From Plasmopara viticola (Eukaryota; Oomycota; Peronosporomycetes; Peronosporales; Peronosporaceae), in contig MBPM02000077.1 of assembly GCA_001695595.3 (NCBI GenBank), positions 186,001 to 250,000 on the forward strand: a stretch of 64,000 nucleotides of DNA, in the 5' to 3' direction. The notes under the pieces are model-generated. The model did not search any database. It worked only from the letters and a program-made list of their open reading frames with translations, and was not told the origin of the DNA. Position numbers and translations under genes: made by a program. Shown in pieces: positions 53,401-64,000 of this stretch (its first letter is position 1; every line of letters begins with the position of its first letter).

Positions 53401-54258
53401 AAGGGTGCGCCAGCATCATTAAAAGTGTCTTTTGCAGAGATGATAAAACTCTTTGACTGCTCGTAAGCCTTTGCAGGATTTGAGCACATCTGCATAGTGC
53501 GAGAGATGTCTTGACTTGACCTTCACTTAAATACCAACAGGAGCTAAATTAATGATTTGGCACTGTCAATTAATTGCGTAAGTACGTAATGGTCTTGCAA
53601 AGCCTATGTTCGATCAACCAGAATGGGACAATGAGTGGTGCTGAGAAGGTTAGCCCCAGGATGACTTTGATAGCACTAAAATGACTCGACAGCACGGACA
53701 ATGTAGTGCTTTTAGCATCATTTGTAAAGCTTAGGATGGTCACAAGAGTCGTCTCAACCCAGTATTGGTTGTTTAGAGCTCACAATCGATACTACTCCAT
53801 TTGTGACAAGAAGTTTATTGCCATGAAGTATGCCTAAAAAGATTTAAATTCTTCCTTCCTTGGCTCTAAGCCTTGTGGGATCTATTGAGACTAATTATAC
53901 AAGAAGGCAGCGACATTGTTCGATCGAATGGTAGAAAATAATCACTCTTTGGGAAATGTTGCTTTCGCGCTAAAAATTAGCCTGACAAGCTTAATATGGG
54001 TGCTGATACGCTCTAGCGCATGCCACATTACAAATTGGCTTGTATCAGGGGTGCTGACGATCTTATTTGTCAGGCACACTAAACAAATGTAAGGTTGAAG
54101 CCTCGTATGCAAAAATTAACGGCAGACAAAGATGCATAGGCCGAGTGTCTTATCCCTTGACAGCAGTAACAGTTGTGTCAGTATGAGTGGATAGACGACC
54201 TGCTAAATAAGGTCAATCCGCTCGATCGGACGACGGAAGGCTTATATACAATAAACAT
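50438..54258. other. AT-rich region with broken frames, possibly element interior
   Basis: No intact gene is seen. A block at about 51580-51890 is GC-richer and open in several frames but unrecognised. A CCHC knuckle follows at 51942-51983. Frames at 52250-52453 (67 codons) and about 52806-52920 (ending LRRNGATYIHFN) look protein-like but match nothing I know. If the Polinton extends here, packaging ATPase and protease genes would be expected, but I could not see their motifs. Confidence 0.35.
51942..51983 (+). other. CCHC zinc-knuckle coding patch
   Basis: CFDCAQLEHMIYAC fits the spacing C-x2-C-x4-H-x4-C exactly, the nucleic-acid-binding knuckle of retrotransposon Gag proteins. The flanking frame is short and closed by stops, so this is at best a fragment of a Gag-like gene, possibly from a retroelement inserted into the region. 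Confidence 0.5.
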
Positions 54259-54840
54259 ATGAAACTACCATTGACACTCAGTCAGGCCGAAAAAAACCGT
54301 GGTGCTCGGTATTCTCAACACGCTGGTAGCCTACATGCACAAGTGGATGATAAATTTGTGAGAACCTATGAGCAGTATCCGAGTGTCAAGCTTGAAGCTC
54401 ATACTGTGGCTCCTATGGAAACCTTGTCAGTGCCGACAGACTGTTCGAGGTTTATAAGATCTGACTTTGACTTCGATTGGCATTTGATATAAACGGCAAC
54501 GCGTGTTCGTGCATCGCCTAAGCAAAATGATGCCTTTGACTCATATCTTGTCTTGTATGAATGGAAAGCAAACCTGTAGGCTGTATAAGATACTTTACCT
54601 AAGTACTATGACCTTTTAGATACAATAGTGTTGGATAAGGACTCGCAATCTACCCTACGTTTCGACAGATGCTGATACTCACGTACCATGTCTTCCAGCA
54701 TTTCAAGACGACAAGATTTTGTAAAGATAGAATCGCAGAGACATGCTAAAAGGCAAAATTTGATCTTGTAGGTTGCAAAAGATAGCTTTAGCGAGACAAA
54801 AAATCCAACCATCGCGTCGCTCAGGCCATTGGTCATTTAC
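54259..54840 (+). pseudogene. Unknown gene remnant with coherent frame
   Basis: An ATG-started stretch of 77 codons (MKLPLTLSQAEKNRGARYSQ start, LEAHTVAPMETLSVPTDCSR later) continues past stops in the same frame as DAFDSYLVLYEWKANL, LPKYYDLLDTIVLDKDSQST and RRQDFVKIESQRHAKRQNL. Single stops and no frame change over about 190 codons suggest a real gene lost fairly recently. Similar coherent coding continues upstream from about 53.77 kb (CDKKFIAMKYA, YKKAATLFDRMVE). No family was recognised. A structural or accessory gene of the neighbouring element is possible. Confidence 0.4.
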
Positions 54841-54894
54841 CGTTAGTATCTTTTTTAAGATACACGGAAGCTCACGACATATTATCGACTAAAT

Positions 54895-54990
54895 CATGAA
54901 GGTGGTGTAAGAGTAATAATCGTGCCGCTGCTACTGTAAGCCTACTTGATCCAGACGAAAATGTCTGGGTCAATAGCACTTTGAAAATGG
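54895..54990 (+). repeat. Repeated coding-like module, copy 1
   Basis: CATGAAGGTGGTGT...AATCGTGCCGCTGCTACTGT...AGCCTACTTGAT...GTCTGGGTCAATAGCACTTT. In the relevant frame it reads NRAAATVSLLDPDENVWVNS followed by TLK. Copies 2 and 3 lie 646 and 1181 bp downstream. Confidence 0.65.
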
Positions 54991-55540
54991 ATTTACAACG
55001 GCTTAGGAGGAACTCGTGGTGTAGTATTTTATATCCGGACTGGCAAGTTGGCATAGCAGGATGCGATACTTGGCATGAGCTTCGCCAATTGTCTGGGCAA
55101 AATAATCTGACTGCCCAGTATGGTCTGCATCTTGATGACATGACAACAACCGCTATAATTTACACGTACCGACAAGGTGGTATTCGTCAATTCCACCTCT
55201 TCATAGAAGTGGCACTAACTAAGATCACTCTAGGCCGGTCGAAACATCGTTAGACTTTTGTATATTCCCGAAAACTAAAAGCCGGGCCCAGGACACCCGA
55301 GCGTCAATGATCACACGATATGTCTTCTGGCACATGATTATCTGTAAGTAGGGCTGGTTGGAGACTACAATTCAACAAGGCTATTGTTGAGTTTTAAATT
55401 TACTACGGACAACCTCAACGCGGCAAACAATCAGAAAAGTTCATCAATTGGGCTGTTGGTCGTCCATCCCAGAAAAGTTTTTTTTTTTCGGCGATATGAT
55501 TGAAGATCACGAAGCATCGATTTGCTTGAATTTATTAGGT

Positions 55541-55630
55541 CATGATGGTAGAGACGCGGCTAATCGTTCCGCTAATGTCTTAAGCCTACTTAATTTGAAC
55601 GAAGTTCCCAGAGTCAATAGCGCTATGGCC
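55541..55630 (+). repeat. Repeated coding-like module, copy 2
   Basis: It reads HDGRDAANRSANVLSLLNLN then EVPRVNSAM, within an 85-codon open frame (55448-55705). It aligns with copies 1 and 3 at both DNA level (CATGATGGTAG, AATCGTTCCGCTAATGT, AGCCTACTTAAT, GAGTCAATAGCGCT) and protein level. Confidence 0.65.
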
Positions 55631-56075
55631 ATAACTCTGCCACAAAAAATGCGAAGATCAAATTTATGGGTCAGGAAAGCCAAAAAGGAAATAAATTTCA
55701 GCTGAAAAGAAGATTTTTCGTGCTGAGATATATGCCTTCACTCTAAATGGTGGGTTCTAAGTGGAATATGATGTAAAATCCATGCAGAATTTTGTAGGGC
55801 ATCGGCGAATAGAGCTAGACTTTTATTGGAAATGAATACATAAGTGAATTGTCCTCACGAGCGTCAATAGTCATATTTGTTCTTAGCCTCTAAGAAAATG
55901 ACGGAGCGATCCGCTTAAAAAGCCAAATTTGCTTTTTCTTACTTCCACAAAGAGCTTGAACGAGACTACAATCAGACCACCGCATCTATAAGGCGATTAA
56001 TCAATCGCCCTGAATATTTTTTCCGAAAAATATGTTGAAGAGCTCGAAGGATTGTCTCGCTTGGACTGTACAGCT

Positions 56076-56170
56076 TACGAAGGTGGTGGATACGTGGCTG
56101 ATCGTACCTCTCCTATCGTGAGCCTACTTACTTTAAATAATATCGCCTGGGTTGATAGTGGTCTGTCTCA
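56076..56170 (+). repeat. Repeated coding-like module, copy 3
   Basis: It reads YEGGGYVADRTSPIVSLLTL then NNIAWVDSGL. It shares AGCCTACTT and the V.SLL.L..V.WV[ND]S pattern with the other copies. It is followed by a stop soon after SQYLL. Confidence 0.65.
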
Positions 56171-59100
56171 ATATCTGCTATGAGGAAAATTCAGACACAA
56201 AGTAGATAAATTTGCAAGGCAAAAATGAGGAAAGCGGTAGCTATTAAATGGCGGAGTAAACATACAATTGGTACTGACGTGTCTGCCTTGATCAAAGTGC
56301 TGAATGTTATGTAGACATAACAGAGGAAAGGGACTGATTAATATTTAACAGTCTATGTGTACCAATGAATTTAGTGAAAACCATCGCTACTTGGGTCAGG
56401 CCGTGGTGTTGCTCTTTTAAGACTAGGCCTGCAAGCCGACAGACCAACGATAAATACTGACATATGGTTTTGACTAAAGCTTAATTGATACAACGAGGTG
56501 CTTTTCCATTTGGTCTAGTCAAAGACCTAATCGATTAAAAGAATTGCTTGTCGATACACAACCAGATGACCGAACAACAGTTGATGTATAAAAATTACGT
56601 ACGAATAAAAGCTCTTTAGATAACAAAGATCGTCGTACTCTCTTACGTGATGAAGCAGTGCTTCTGAAAGGCACTTTGGGTAATTTGAAGAGCGCTAGAT
56701 TCCTGCAATTTTCTTTAGTAGACTAAAAGCCCAAATACAAGATAGGTCCGATTATATCATATGTTTTTTAGCACATACTCAACTGCCTTAATAAAAATGT
56801 TTTTATTTAAATGTCGAGGCAGTGGCGATCTGTCGCAACAGTATTGCAGATATACGCTAAAGTGACTTTTTCTTCCACGTCTCTAAAGTCGACTCAGCGA
56901 GGCTAACAATTAGATCAACGCGTCGATTAGGATGCTCGCCAACCACCACAAATATGTTACCTCAATTGGTTAGCTCAGCCTACAAGGAATATAACCGTTT
57001 CACTTTAGCAAGTGGCGATGGTGGCGTATCGCACCTCTATAGGTTCCGCACAAAAATTATCGAAGCGGCACAAAACACGTAGCGGACATGCATATTTATT
57101 GTTGTCGATAACAGCTGTAATTAGCCCTTGGTTTTTGAGCTTAGATAGGTCCTGTAATATATAAATGCGACATATGCTATGGTCGATTTAGATTGACGTA
57201 CTGAAGTTGTGCTGCCAGCTTGAAAAAGGACATCTAAAACTCCGCTGTGCGCGTTGCATATATTGTTCGGGTAATACAATTTGCACGCATAAAGCCCATT
57301 TTTGAGGCATTACAATAAGTCTGTAATCCAAATGAAAACTACCAAGTCTTACGTTTAGGGCCTCAAAGCAAAAAGTGAAGATTTCACTCTAATGTTAATC
57401 AATTAAATGTTTGGAAAAGCTATCTTTTTAGCTGACCTTGTGTATGTACTTTCCTCCGCAATATTGTGTAGGAAAAATACGACGCAAACGCAAACTGTAC
57501 CATAAAGTCAATTTTAGCAGACATACACCTGAATATTCTTTTATTAACTGCGCGGCAGCTGTTGGTGGCAGGACAGATCGAGCGGCGCATACAGAGCACA
57601 AGGTAATTAAATGCCTGGTGGAGGTTGGCAGGTTTATTAGCACTTATAAGAAAGTTTTAGATGATCACTCGACATAGGACACGCAGGTGTTTAAAGCGAT
57701 CATCCTGCTGGGCAAAAATATGTTACCGCCAGCTCAAGCCGCACCACGTAAATAACGCCGGAAAGTTGCTTGTGTAACCAGAGGCCAAATAATTTGTTCT
57801 GATCTCACAACATTATTGTTAAGCGAAAGCTATCTTCTCGACTTAGCCGCTTGTCTAAAACTACTAGGTTTATGAAGCTTCTGCATTCCGAGCTGTACCC
57901 TTCTAGCTAAGGACTGCATTTGTCGCTCTATTCCATTTTTGAAGCTCTTTTTATTTACCTGAGTCCTTCTGTACACGCATCAAAGGTCCGATTCATGCTT
58001 GCCGTTCCGACAGCTTCATAGGAAGCTTAAAAAGCAACATTGAATACTGGACGGGACAGATATGACGAGAGAAGCAGGGTAAGCGGGGACTTCTGTTCAG
58101 TCTCGGGCCAGTGGTCGTAGTACCGGTGCATGCGATTTAAACATTGTCAAGTTGCTGTTATGTCAATTGTAGAATGCTAAAGTTGTGTATCATTCTAAGA
58201 CATATGTACGAAAAACAAGACACGTACACCAATAATATCTGCTCCTCTGAGCAAATATTGTATGAGCTAACACCTTTTACATAGAGAATAAAGTCGAAAG
58301 CGATTGCGGCATCGGCATCGGTAGACTCAATATAGAACATAACTTGCGTGGTAGATAGGCTTAGTCAAAGTGAAGCCGCATGTCAGCGTTCTACGAATCG
58401 TATGCTGCTGATGACTCCTTTAAGTCTACAAGTGGGCAATAGCAACCAGCACGGTAGAGTTGAGATTCACCGATGGAGCAGGAGTTGCGTTAACCAATAC
58501 TGATAAGGTACTAGAATCTGCTTCAGCGGCTTTAATCACTTCAATTGAGCTTACGAAGTATAAACGACAAGTTTGTGGTGCTACGGGCAAAAAACCACAA
58601 TATGATTTTTTTCTCAGCGAGATCACGCAACACAAAGCGCACTACTTAGGTAGCAAGGTCATATAAAGGTTGACCAAACCGCCGTGCAAAATTTAATATA
58701 AGGTTTAGCTTATAATTGGAAAAAAATTATATGGACCAGAAGGCTGGACGATGGTTGCAGATAGCGGAAGTGACGTCAAAGCAGAGCTCGTTCTAATCGT
58801 CAGTCGCAGTCCAGCCAAGTTTATAAGAGGAGCAAGCTAAGACCTTGCTTACCTGACAATAAAATATATCTACAAAAATTTGCGTTTATTATTCACACAG
58901 AGGAAGTTCGCGATGAGGAGCGCAAAACATCACCTCTATCACGGTAGCAGCAATAAAAGTTAGCTTGTGAAAGTTACGAGAACTCTACAGCCGACACGGT
59001 AATAAGCCTTGATTGTGTAAATGGAAATCATCGATTAAACTGCGCCATCAAATAAAGCTATTGCTACGCATGTATATGGCCAGCTGATCTCACACTGGAT

Positions 59101-60300
59101 GTTGCATCTGAGGGTACGACCAATATCTTCTCAGCTACCTAAGCTTTACGAAGAGACACACTTATGACAGCACATTAGAAGTTTGCGCTTCTATTCTCAA
59201 AAAGGTTCGTGATCGTATGGCAGTATTTACAGAGAGAGCTAAGAGTGTGGCAGGTCAATAAATTCTTTTGACAATGCTTTACGTGTCATAGATTAAGCTC
59301 TCTTCTAGACAGCCAGAGATGATAAAGACACTCGAAAGGTTGCGCAAATTAATACTGTTGATCTCGATATGTGGAGCGATGTAAGGGCACTTTTTCTGAT
59401 CTTGATCATAATAACCTTAATGGACTTTTGGCTATAATGCAAGCGGACATTTCGGCTGCTCAATGCCTTGGTCAGCGTACACGAGAGTGCGGTATAAAAT
59501 CTTAGGGCTCAGAATTCATGATAATCATTTTAATTTGAAAGCAGAGAAACTTCTAGTTGGAAGATAAGTGCGAGCGGCAACGATCAAGAAGTACTCTTTC
59601 ACTTTTCAAGTCATCAGTTTTACCAAATACTGCGTTTTTTGTCGCACATTTCAAATAATCCTTTACAGTAGTTCTTTCTCTCAATTCTTCAAAGACCTTG
59701 GGCAGATGCTACGATGTAGAAGTTTTGCGGGAGAAGATATGAACGGACAAGACCGCCGAAATTATAAAATGCGTATCTTAACAAAGTCACAACAGTTCTA
59801 TGGGAAAAAGAAAGTTCGACATTATAATTTTTGATCAAAAGTACTTAAGAAGTTGTGCATCCAAAGCAAGTGCACAAACGCAAATTACAACTGCCGAATA
59901 AAGTAGGCTTGCGATAAATATTTCCGGCTTCTTATTCTGAGAGTCTGTGTCAAATGTACAACTCAAATTAAATTCTGTGGCTTAACCTGGAGGTAGGATA
60001 GATCAGACGTAGCTGAGAATATGATACGTACGGATACGGACTGAGATTTCTGGAATATTCTCAAACAAAAATTAATGCGCTCAAGGTCGCCCAGACACCG
60101 TAGCATGTCTGTGGTAGCAAAATCTGGAGCTCTCCTCAAAGTCTCGAAGGTACTTTTTGACGCATTATGGCACGAATCTACGTAGTCGAGTATTAAAGCT
60201 TAGACTTTCGAATTCGTACATTCTGATTTTATTATCTAGAAACGACAAGCCGCACAGGCAGGGGGTCATTGAGAGTAAGCTATCACGGTCATGAGTAGTA
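56171..60300. other. AT-rich region with broken frames
   Basis: There is no intact gene. Protein-like fragments include 58460-58666 (68 codons, TDGAGVALTNTDKVLESASA) and a multi-frame stretch at about 59170-59500 (ILKKVRDRMAVFTERAKSVA, then SDLDHNNLNGLLAIMQADIS in another frame). They look like real but decayed genes of unknown family. Whether they belong to the Polinton-like element cannot be told from sequence alone. Confidence 0.35.
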
Positions 60301-63300
60301 TGGTGCTTGGCTGTTGAAGTCAACGTCTTTTGTTTTTAATGTAGGCGAATGTGAAAGAGGTGTCTCTAGATCAAAGACCAAGAAAACAGACCGGTATCAT
60401 CGCAAAATTGTGAGAAAAATCATTATCGTGACATTAATTGATGACCGCATCTTTTTAAGTGTGTACATGAATAAAGATGTTATCGCTTTATGCCTCCTAT
60501 GATACGGATTTGTGTTAACGGTAAGGTCAACACATTGTGATTGTACGGAGTTCAAGACCAATACATTGTGATTCTATAGAGTTTAGGCGACTCGCAAATA
60601 TAAATCCTCCCACAATGGGTTAACATCTTAAACACTTTTTGTCAAAAGGTCTTGTGACCGAACGCAGTAAAAATGACTAAAAGCTACGTTATAGAAAAAA
60701 AATGATCTGATTAAAGAAAATTATTAAAAACATAGTTAGAACATATGTTCCATAAGTAATATAAATGTTTTGCTACGCAACTTTATTTCTGTTCTCAATC
60801 AGGCACAAACCGTGAGCGGTTTATTGCGATGTAAGAAAGGCACGAAGGGCGACACCCTGCTAATAAACTTAGTGGAATGTCATCAAGTGAGCAAGCCTCG
60901 TAGAAATAATAGCGTTTACTGCAAATCATGCAAGGTAAGAATGGCTGGAGGCTAAGGCATCTGGGACGTAACCTTGATGATGCACTTGAAGTCTGGCGTA
61001 GCCCACAAAGCAACAATCGCTGTCGACAGCGCTTACTGTATGTCTGACGTGACATAGTTGACCAGAGGTCGAGGTATCTAGGCTGCTAATCGGATGCGCG
61101 TGATACGGTACATATTTTTATATGTAAGGATTTCGATGAGCGGAGGTCATTGGTGGACGTCAATATAGGCATTGTCGCGTCAATGCACTATCGTATAGAT
61201 GCAGGCTAGTGCAACATAAAGTTCCATCGTTTTCAAAACATGGCGTCAAGTGAAAAAGCATTTGGTTTTATATCTTTCCAACGGAAAATAACAGATTGGC
61301 AGGAGGAAAGGTGTCTACGTGTGCACGAAAGATTTCAAAAGTCTAACCGCAAAGCTGAGCTTGTGATCGTAACACCTGAGAAAAAATTACCCTTGAATGA
61401 AGCGGTCTTGAAGCTCCTTAGTTTAAGCCGTGGATTCTGAATCCTGAAAGATTCATCTTTCTTGCTTTGGTGAAATGACATCTGAATGTGATTTCACAGG
61501 AGCCGCCTTCGGCGATATCACTCATAAGAGAAGTAAATATTACGTGAAAGACTCTGTGTCATCAACCAAATACTGTATGACGCGGAAGTAAGCTTTACCA
61601 AAGGAACAGTATGAAGTTGTTGACTTATTTTTTTTGCAAAACACGATGCAGTAATGGTTGGAAAGAAAGCTTTTTCAAAATACGCCAATACTCTGCATCA
61701 GAAAGCCAGATTGTGCATGCTAACATGTCGCCAAGAGTGGCCGCCAATTAAATAAATAAGTTTTGCTGTGAGACAACATAGCAGGATGCACAATGTGCAC
61801 CGCACGTGACTATGAGGTCGACACTTTGAGCGTTTAAGTCTGAAAGAAATCGGTAAAACCCTTAAAAGCACAAGATTACCTCTTTATGTAAAGCGGCGTG
61901 GGGCAGATTCGGCAATGTTTAGTGTAATCCCAGCGGATGTAATTATGCTACTCTAGGGCCTAAGTCTACCCGCGCACACACTGCGTAATACGTCTTCGTT
62001 GACGCGATTCAGAGTGTCTGCAAATAGCGTGCTGTGAACATGTCAAGCCTACTTAGAAAAACGTTTTTTTTTTTAATATACAGCGGGAGCCATAGCTTGA
62101 GACAAATAATTTTGAAAGTTCACATGTTCTCATGTCTCATTCGAAAAGCACCGCTATTCAAAGACCGCTAATTTAGACGCTAAAAAGTCATACTTCCTGA
62201 TCGGATAAAAAATCCAAAGGACGAGCGCCGTCTGCCGCGGCGTCCGGCGGGCCAAGCACAAAAGAGTAGACCGGCAGCAGCACAACAAGTCCAGCAATCT
62301 TATCAATGTTGCCGTCATACCCAGCGAGAGTCTCTTTCGTTGGTCGCTTTGCACGTGCACATATATATACCGATCTTTTCATAAAACTTGGTTTTGAATA
62401 TATACTAAGCCAGATGTCCTTATATATATTAATATGAATACCAAACCATACGTTAGTACTCGACCGAGACGACCACAAACGGTGTATTGAAAGCCTTATT
62501 GCGGAAGCTGTATCTCAAGCACTCATCGTGAGAAGCCACGAATGAAATAGTTACCTTGATCTGTGCAGTAATACAGCGGCTCAACTTCATCGGGAGCCGA
62601 TCTTCCTAGCGCTCAAACGCGACCGGAAATGTTTGCTTGAAAGATTAAAAAGAGCACTTCTGCCTTTGTCACGGCTTTGCACATGACATATTGCGATCGC
62701 GCGCTGAAGAAGGGATTCAATAAAGCCAAGCTTTAGTTGTGACATAAACATCCCCATAACTTCAGTGGCGTGATAGTGCATTATCCACAGCATTTCATTT
62801 GCTGTCTTTTGCTTTACCTTGTGCTTATGATCTGCAGAGAAAAAGAACCTTCTTGTCATTCTCTTCGAGGGCCGAGACGACTGTGTCGAAGTGCGTATAG
62901 ATAAATGTTGTGTATGGCTCGAAACAGCGACGAGCCCAGCAACTTGGCCTTAGCAAAGACTGCTTCTTTGCTCAGTGATTGACGTACCACCTCACGTGCA
63001 GTGACAGGATCTCTCTCAGAGTGCCTTGGCTCAATGCCGGCAATGCCATTTCCAGCATACACCAAATGTCCTTCTTACGACCATAGCTACATAATTTACG
63101 TACGAGACCACGCGCAGTAATAGGGCCTAAACTGCCTTGTCGAAAGCCAGCTGTGTTAATCCCGGCTTGTAGCGAGTCCAAAAAGTCATCATTGCGCAAC
63201 TGTTTGCATGCCACATCACGGCTCTTGCCCATATTGACCCGCTAATTTTCATCAATTTTGTCACCGTCATGCAAAACATGCTGCTATATGCAAGCATCGC

Positions 63301-64000
63301 TCTATGGTTTACGTGCAACTTCAAGTTCAAGACTCTTGGTTTCGATACAATAGGGTGTTTTTTTAGAACGCGGACCAACTCGATCAAGTGTTTGCACCAA
63401 AAAAAGTCTACTTTCCAAAAGAGGTGAGTTAAAAAATCTGTTAGGAGCAAAGTCGGTGGCTTTCAACCGGTTTGCCCCTATCAACTTAGGATAATGACAC
63501 TCATGCCAAACTAATCCAATGATGTGGTGTATGCCTCGAATCCATGCTCTAGTCGCAATAGCGCTCGACGCTCTAGGGCAAGTATCTTTACGCCTAAAAT
63601 CCACCAGTGTGGTACCGCTAATCGAAAAATATATCACGATGGCATGCTCGTAGAAGTGCCGCATATTCCTATTACGTTACAGTTGAATTTCGTTTGTAAT
63701 CGCTCAAAGCCTGGAAGTCGACGGAGGCAGACTTAATCTTCTAATACCCTTCAAGATTGCGATTACAAAGCCCGGAAGCATAGTTCGTCTAATAAGCGAC
63801 ATCGCTTATAGAAGTTAAGACCTGTCGAAATATCGTTTCTCGCAGAGAACTTTTTCTATCAGCACAATCACCCTACCTACTCTGTGCTATTGTCTTTCCG
63901 CAGCATCTCAGATGACTGATTGTCCGTACATTCTAGCCCCTTACAGCTTGGCACGCTTGGTGCGGGGGGCACTCCAGCTGAAAATAGACATCGATTAACG
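60301..64000. other. Gene-poor right end of the window
   Basis: Short frames on both strands overlap each other (for example 60770-60955, 61240-61440, 62188-62478 minus, 63302-63664 minus). None is recognised and none is clearly preferred. I see no RNA gene or repeat here. Confidence 0.45.

Noticed and set aside
63302..63664. 120-codon minus-strand ORF
   Set aside because: There are no recognisable motifs, it overlaps a similarly open frame on the other strand, and there is no codon-level support.
1..64000. CRISPR arrays, bacterial operons, Shine-Dalgarno sites
   Set aside because: Introns, eukaryotic gene families and transposon types show this is eukaryotic nuclear DNA. No array of short regularly spaced repeats was seen.

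Overview
The window is nuclear DNA of an oomycete, most likely a Phytophthora or downy-mildew type plant pathogen. Three things support this. There is a Crinkler (CRN) effector N-terminus with the LFLAK motif. There is a START/FYVE-like zinc-finger protein of the kind oomycetes carry in large numbers. The gene islands are compact and intron-poor, separated by long stretches full of decayed transposons. An apparently intact axonemal dynein light chain (p28) suggests a lineage that still makes flagellated zoospores. The last point is inference.

Layout. 1-3.5 kb: no recognisable gene. 3.5-14.2 kb: a 9.75-kb intronless TOR kinase gene and a two-exon ribosomal protein eL34 gene, both on the minus strand. 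14.2-24.7 kb: decayed repeats, including a clear Ty3/Gypsy pol remnant (about 17.0-19.1 kb) and a three-copy tandem repeat (22.4-23.1 kb). 24.77-29.6 kb: a dense housekeeping island with an ASNSD1-like asparagine-synthetase-domain protein (+), dynein p28 (+, one intron), an F-box-like/histone deacetylase protein (-) and an elongin-B-like ubiquitin-fold protein (+, two introns). 29.7-31.0 kb: a decayed inverted second copy of the ASNSD1-like gene, so the island is bracketed by an inverted repeat. 31.0-43.0 kb: mostly gene-poor, with one START/FYVE-like gene (35.1-36.4 kb), a three-copy tandem repeat (38.9-39.5 kb), a short secreted-looking peptide and a decayed unknown ORF.

43.2-45.1 kb: a CRN effector gene with a P-loop. 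It is interrupted by about 370 bp of scrambled mitochondrial DNA (fragments of trnE, nad7, nad4, cox1 and the large rRNA). 45.3-50.1 kb: the most notable find, a strongly decayed Polinton/Maverick-type element. It has a protein-primed type-B DNA polymerase followed by a retroviral-type integrase, both on the plus strand and both with damaged catalytic motifs. From 50.1 to about 59.5 kb the DNA has the same AT-rich, broken-ORF character. It includes a perfect 19-bp-arm hairpin, a CCHC knuckle, and a module present three times about 0.6 kb apart. This may be the rest of the element (capsid and packaging genes expected), but I could not identify those genes. 59.5-64 kb holds nothing I can identify.

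The intact genes (TOR, eL34, ASNSD1-like, p28, HDAC, ELOB-like, START/FYVE) are ordinary cellular functions with no operon-like relation. p28 and HDAC converge, and HDAC and ELOB-like diverge from an 82-bp shared promoter region.
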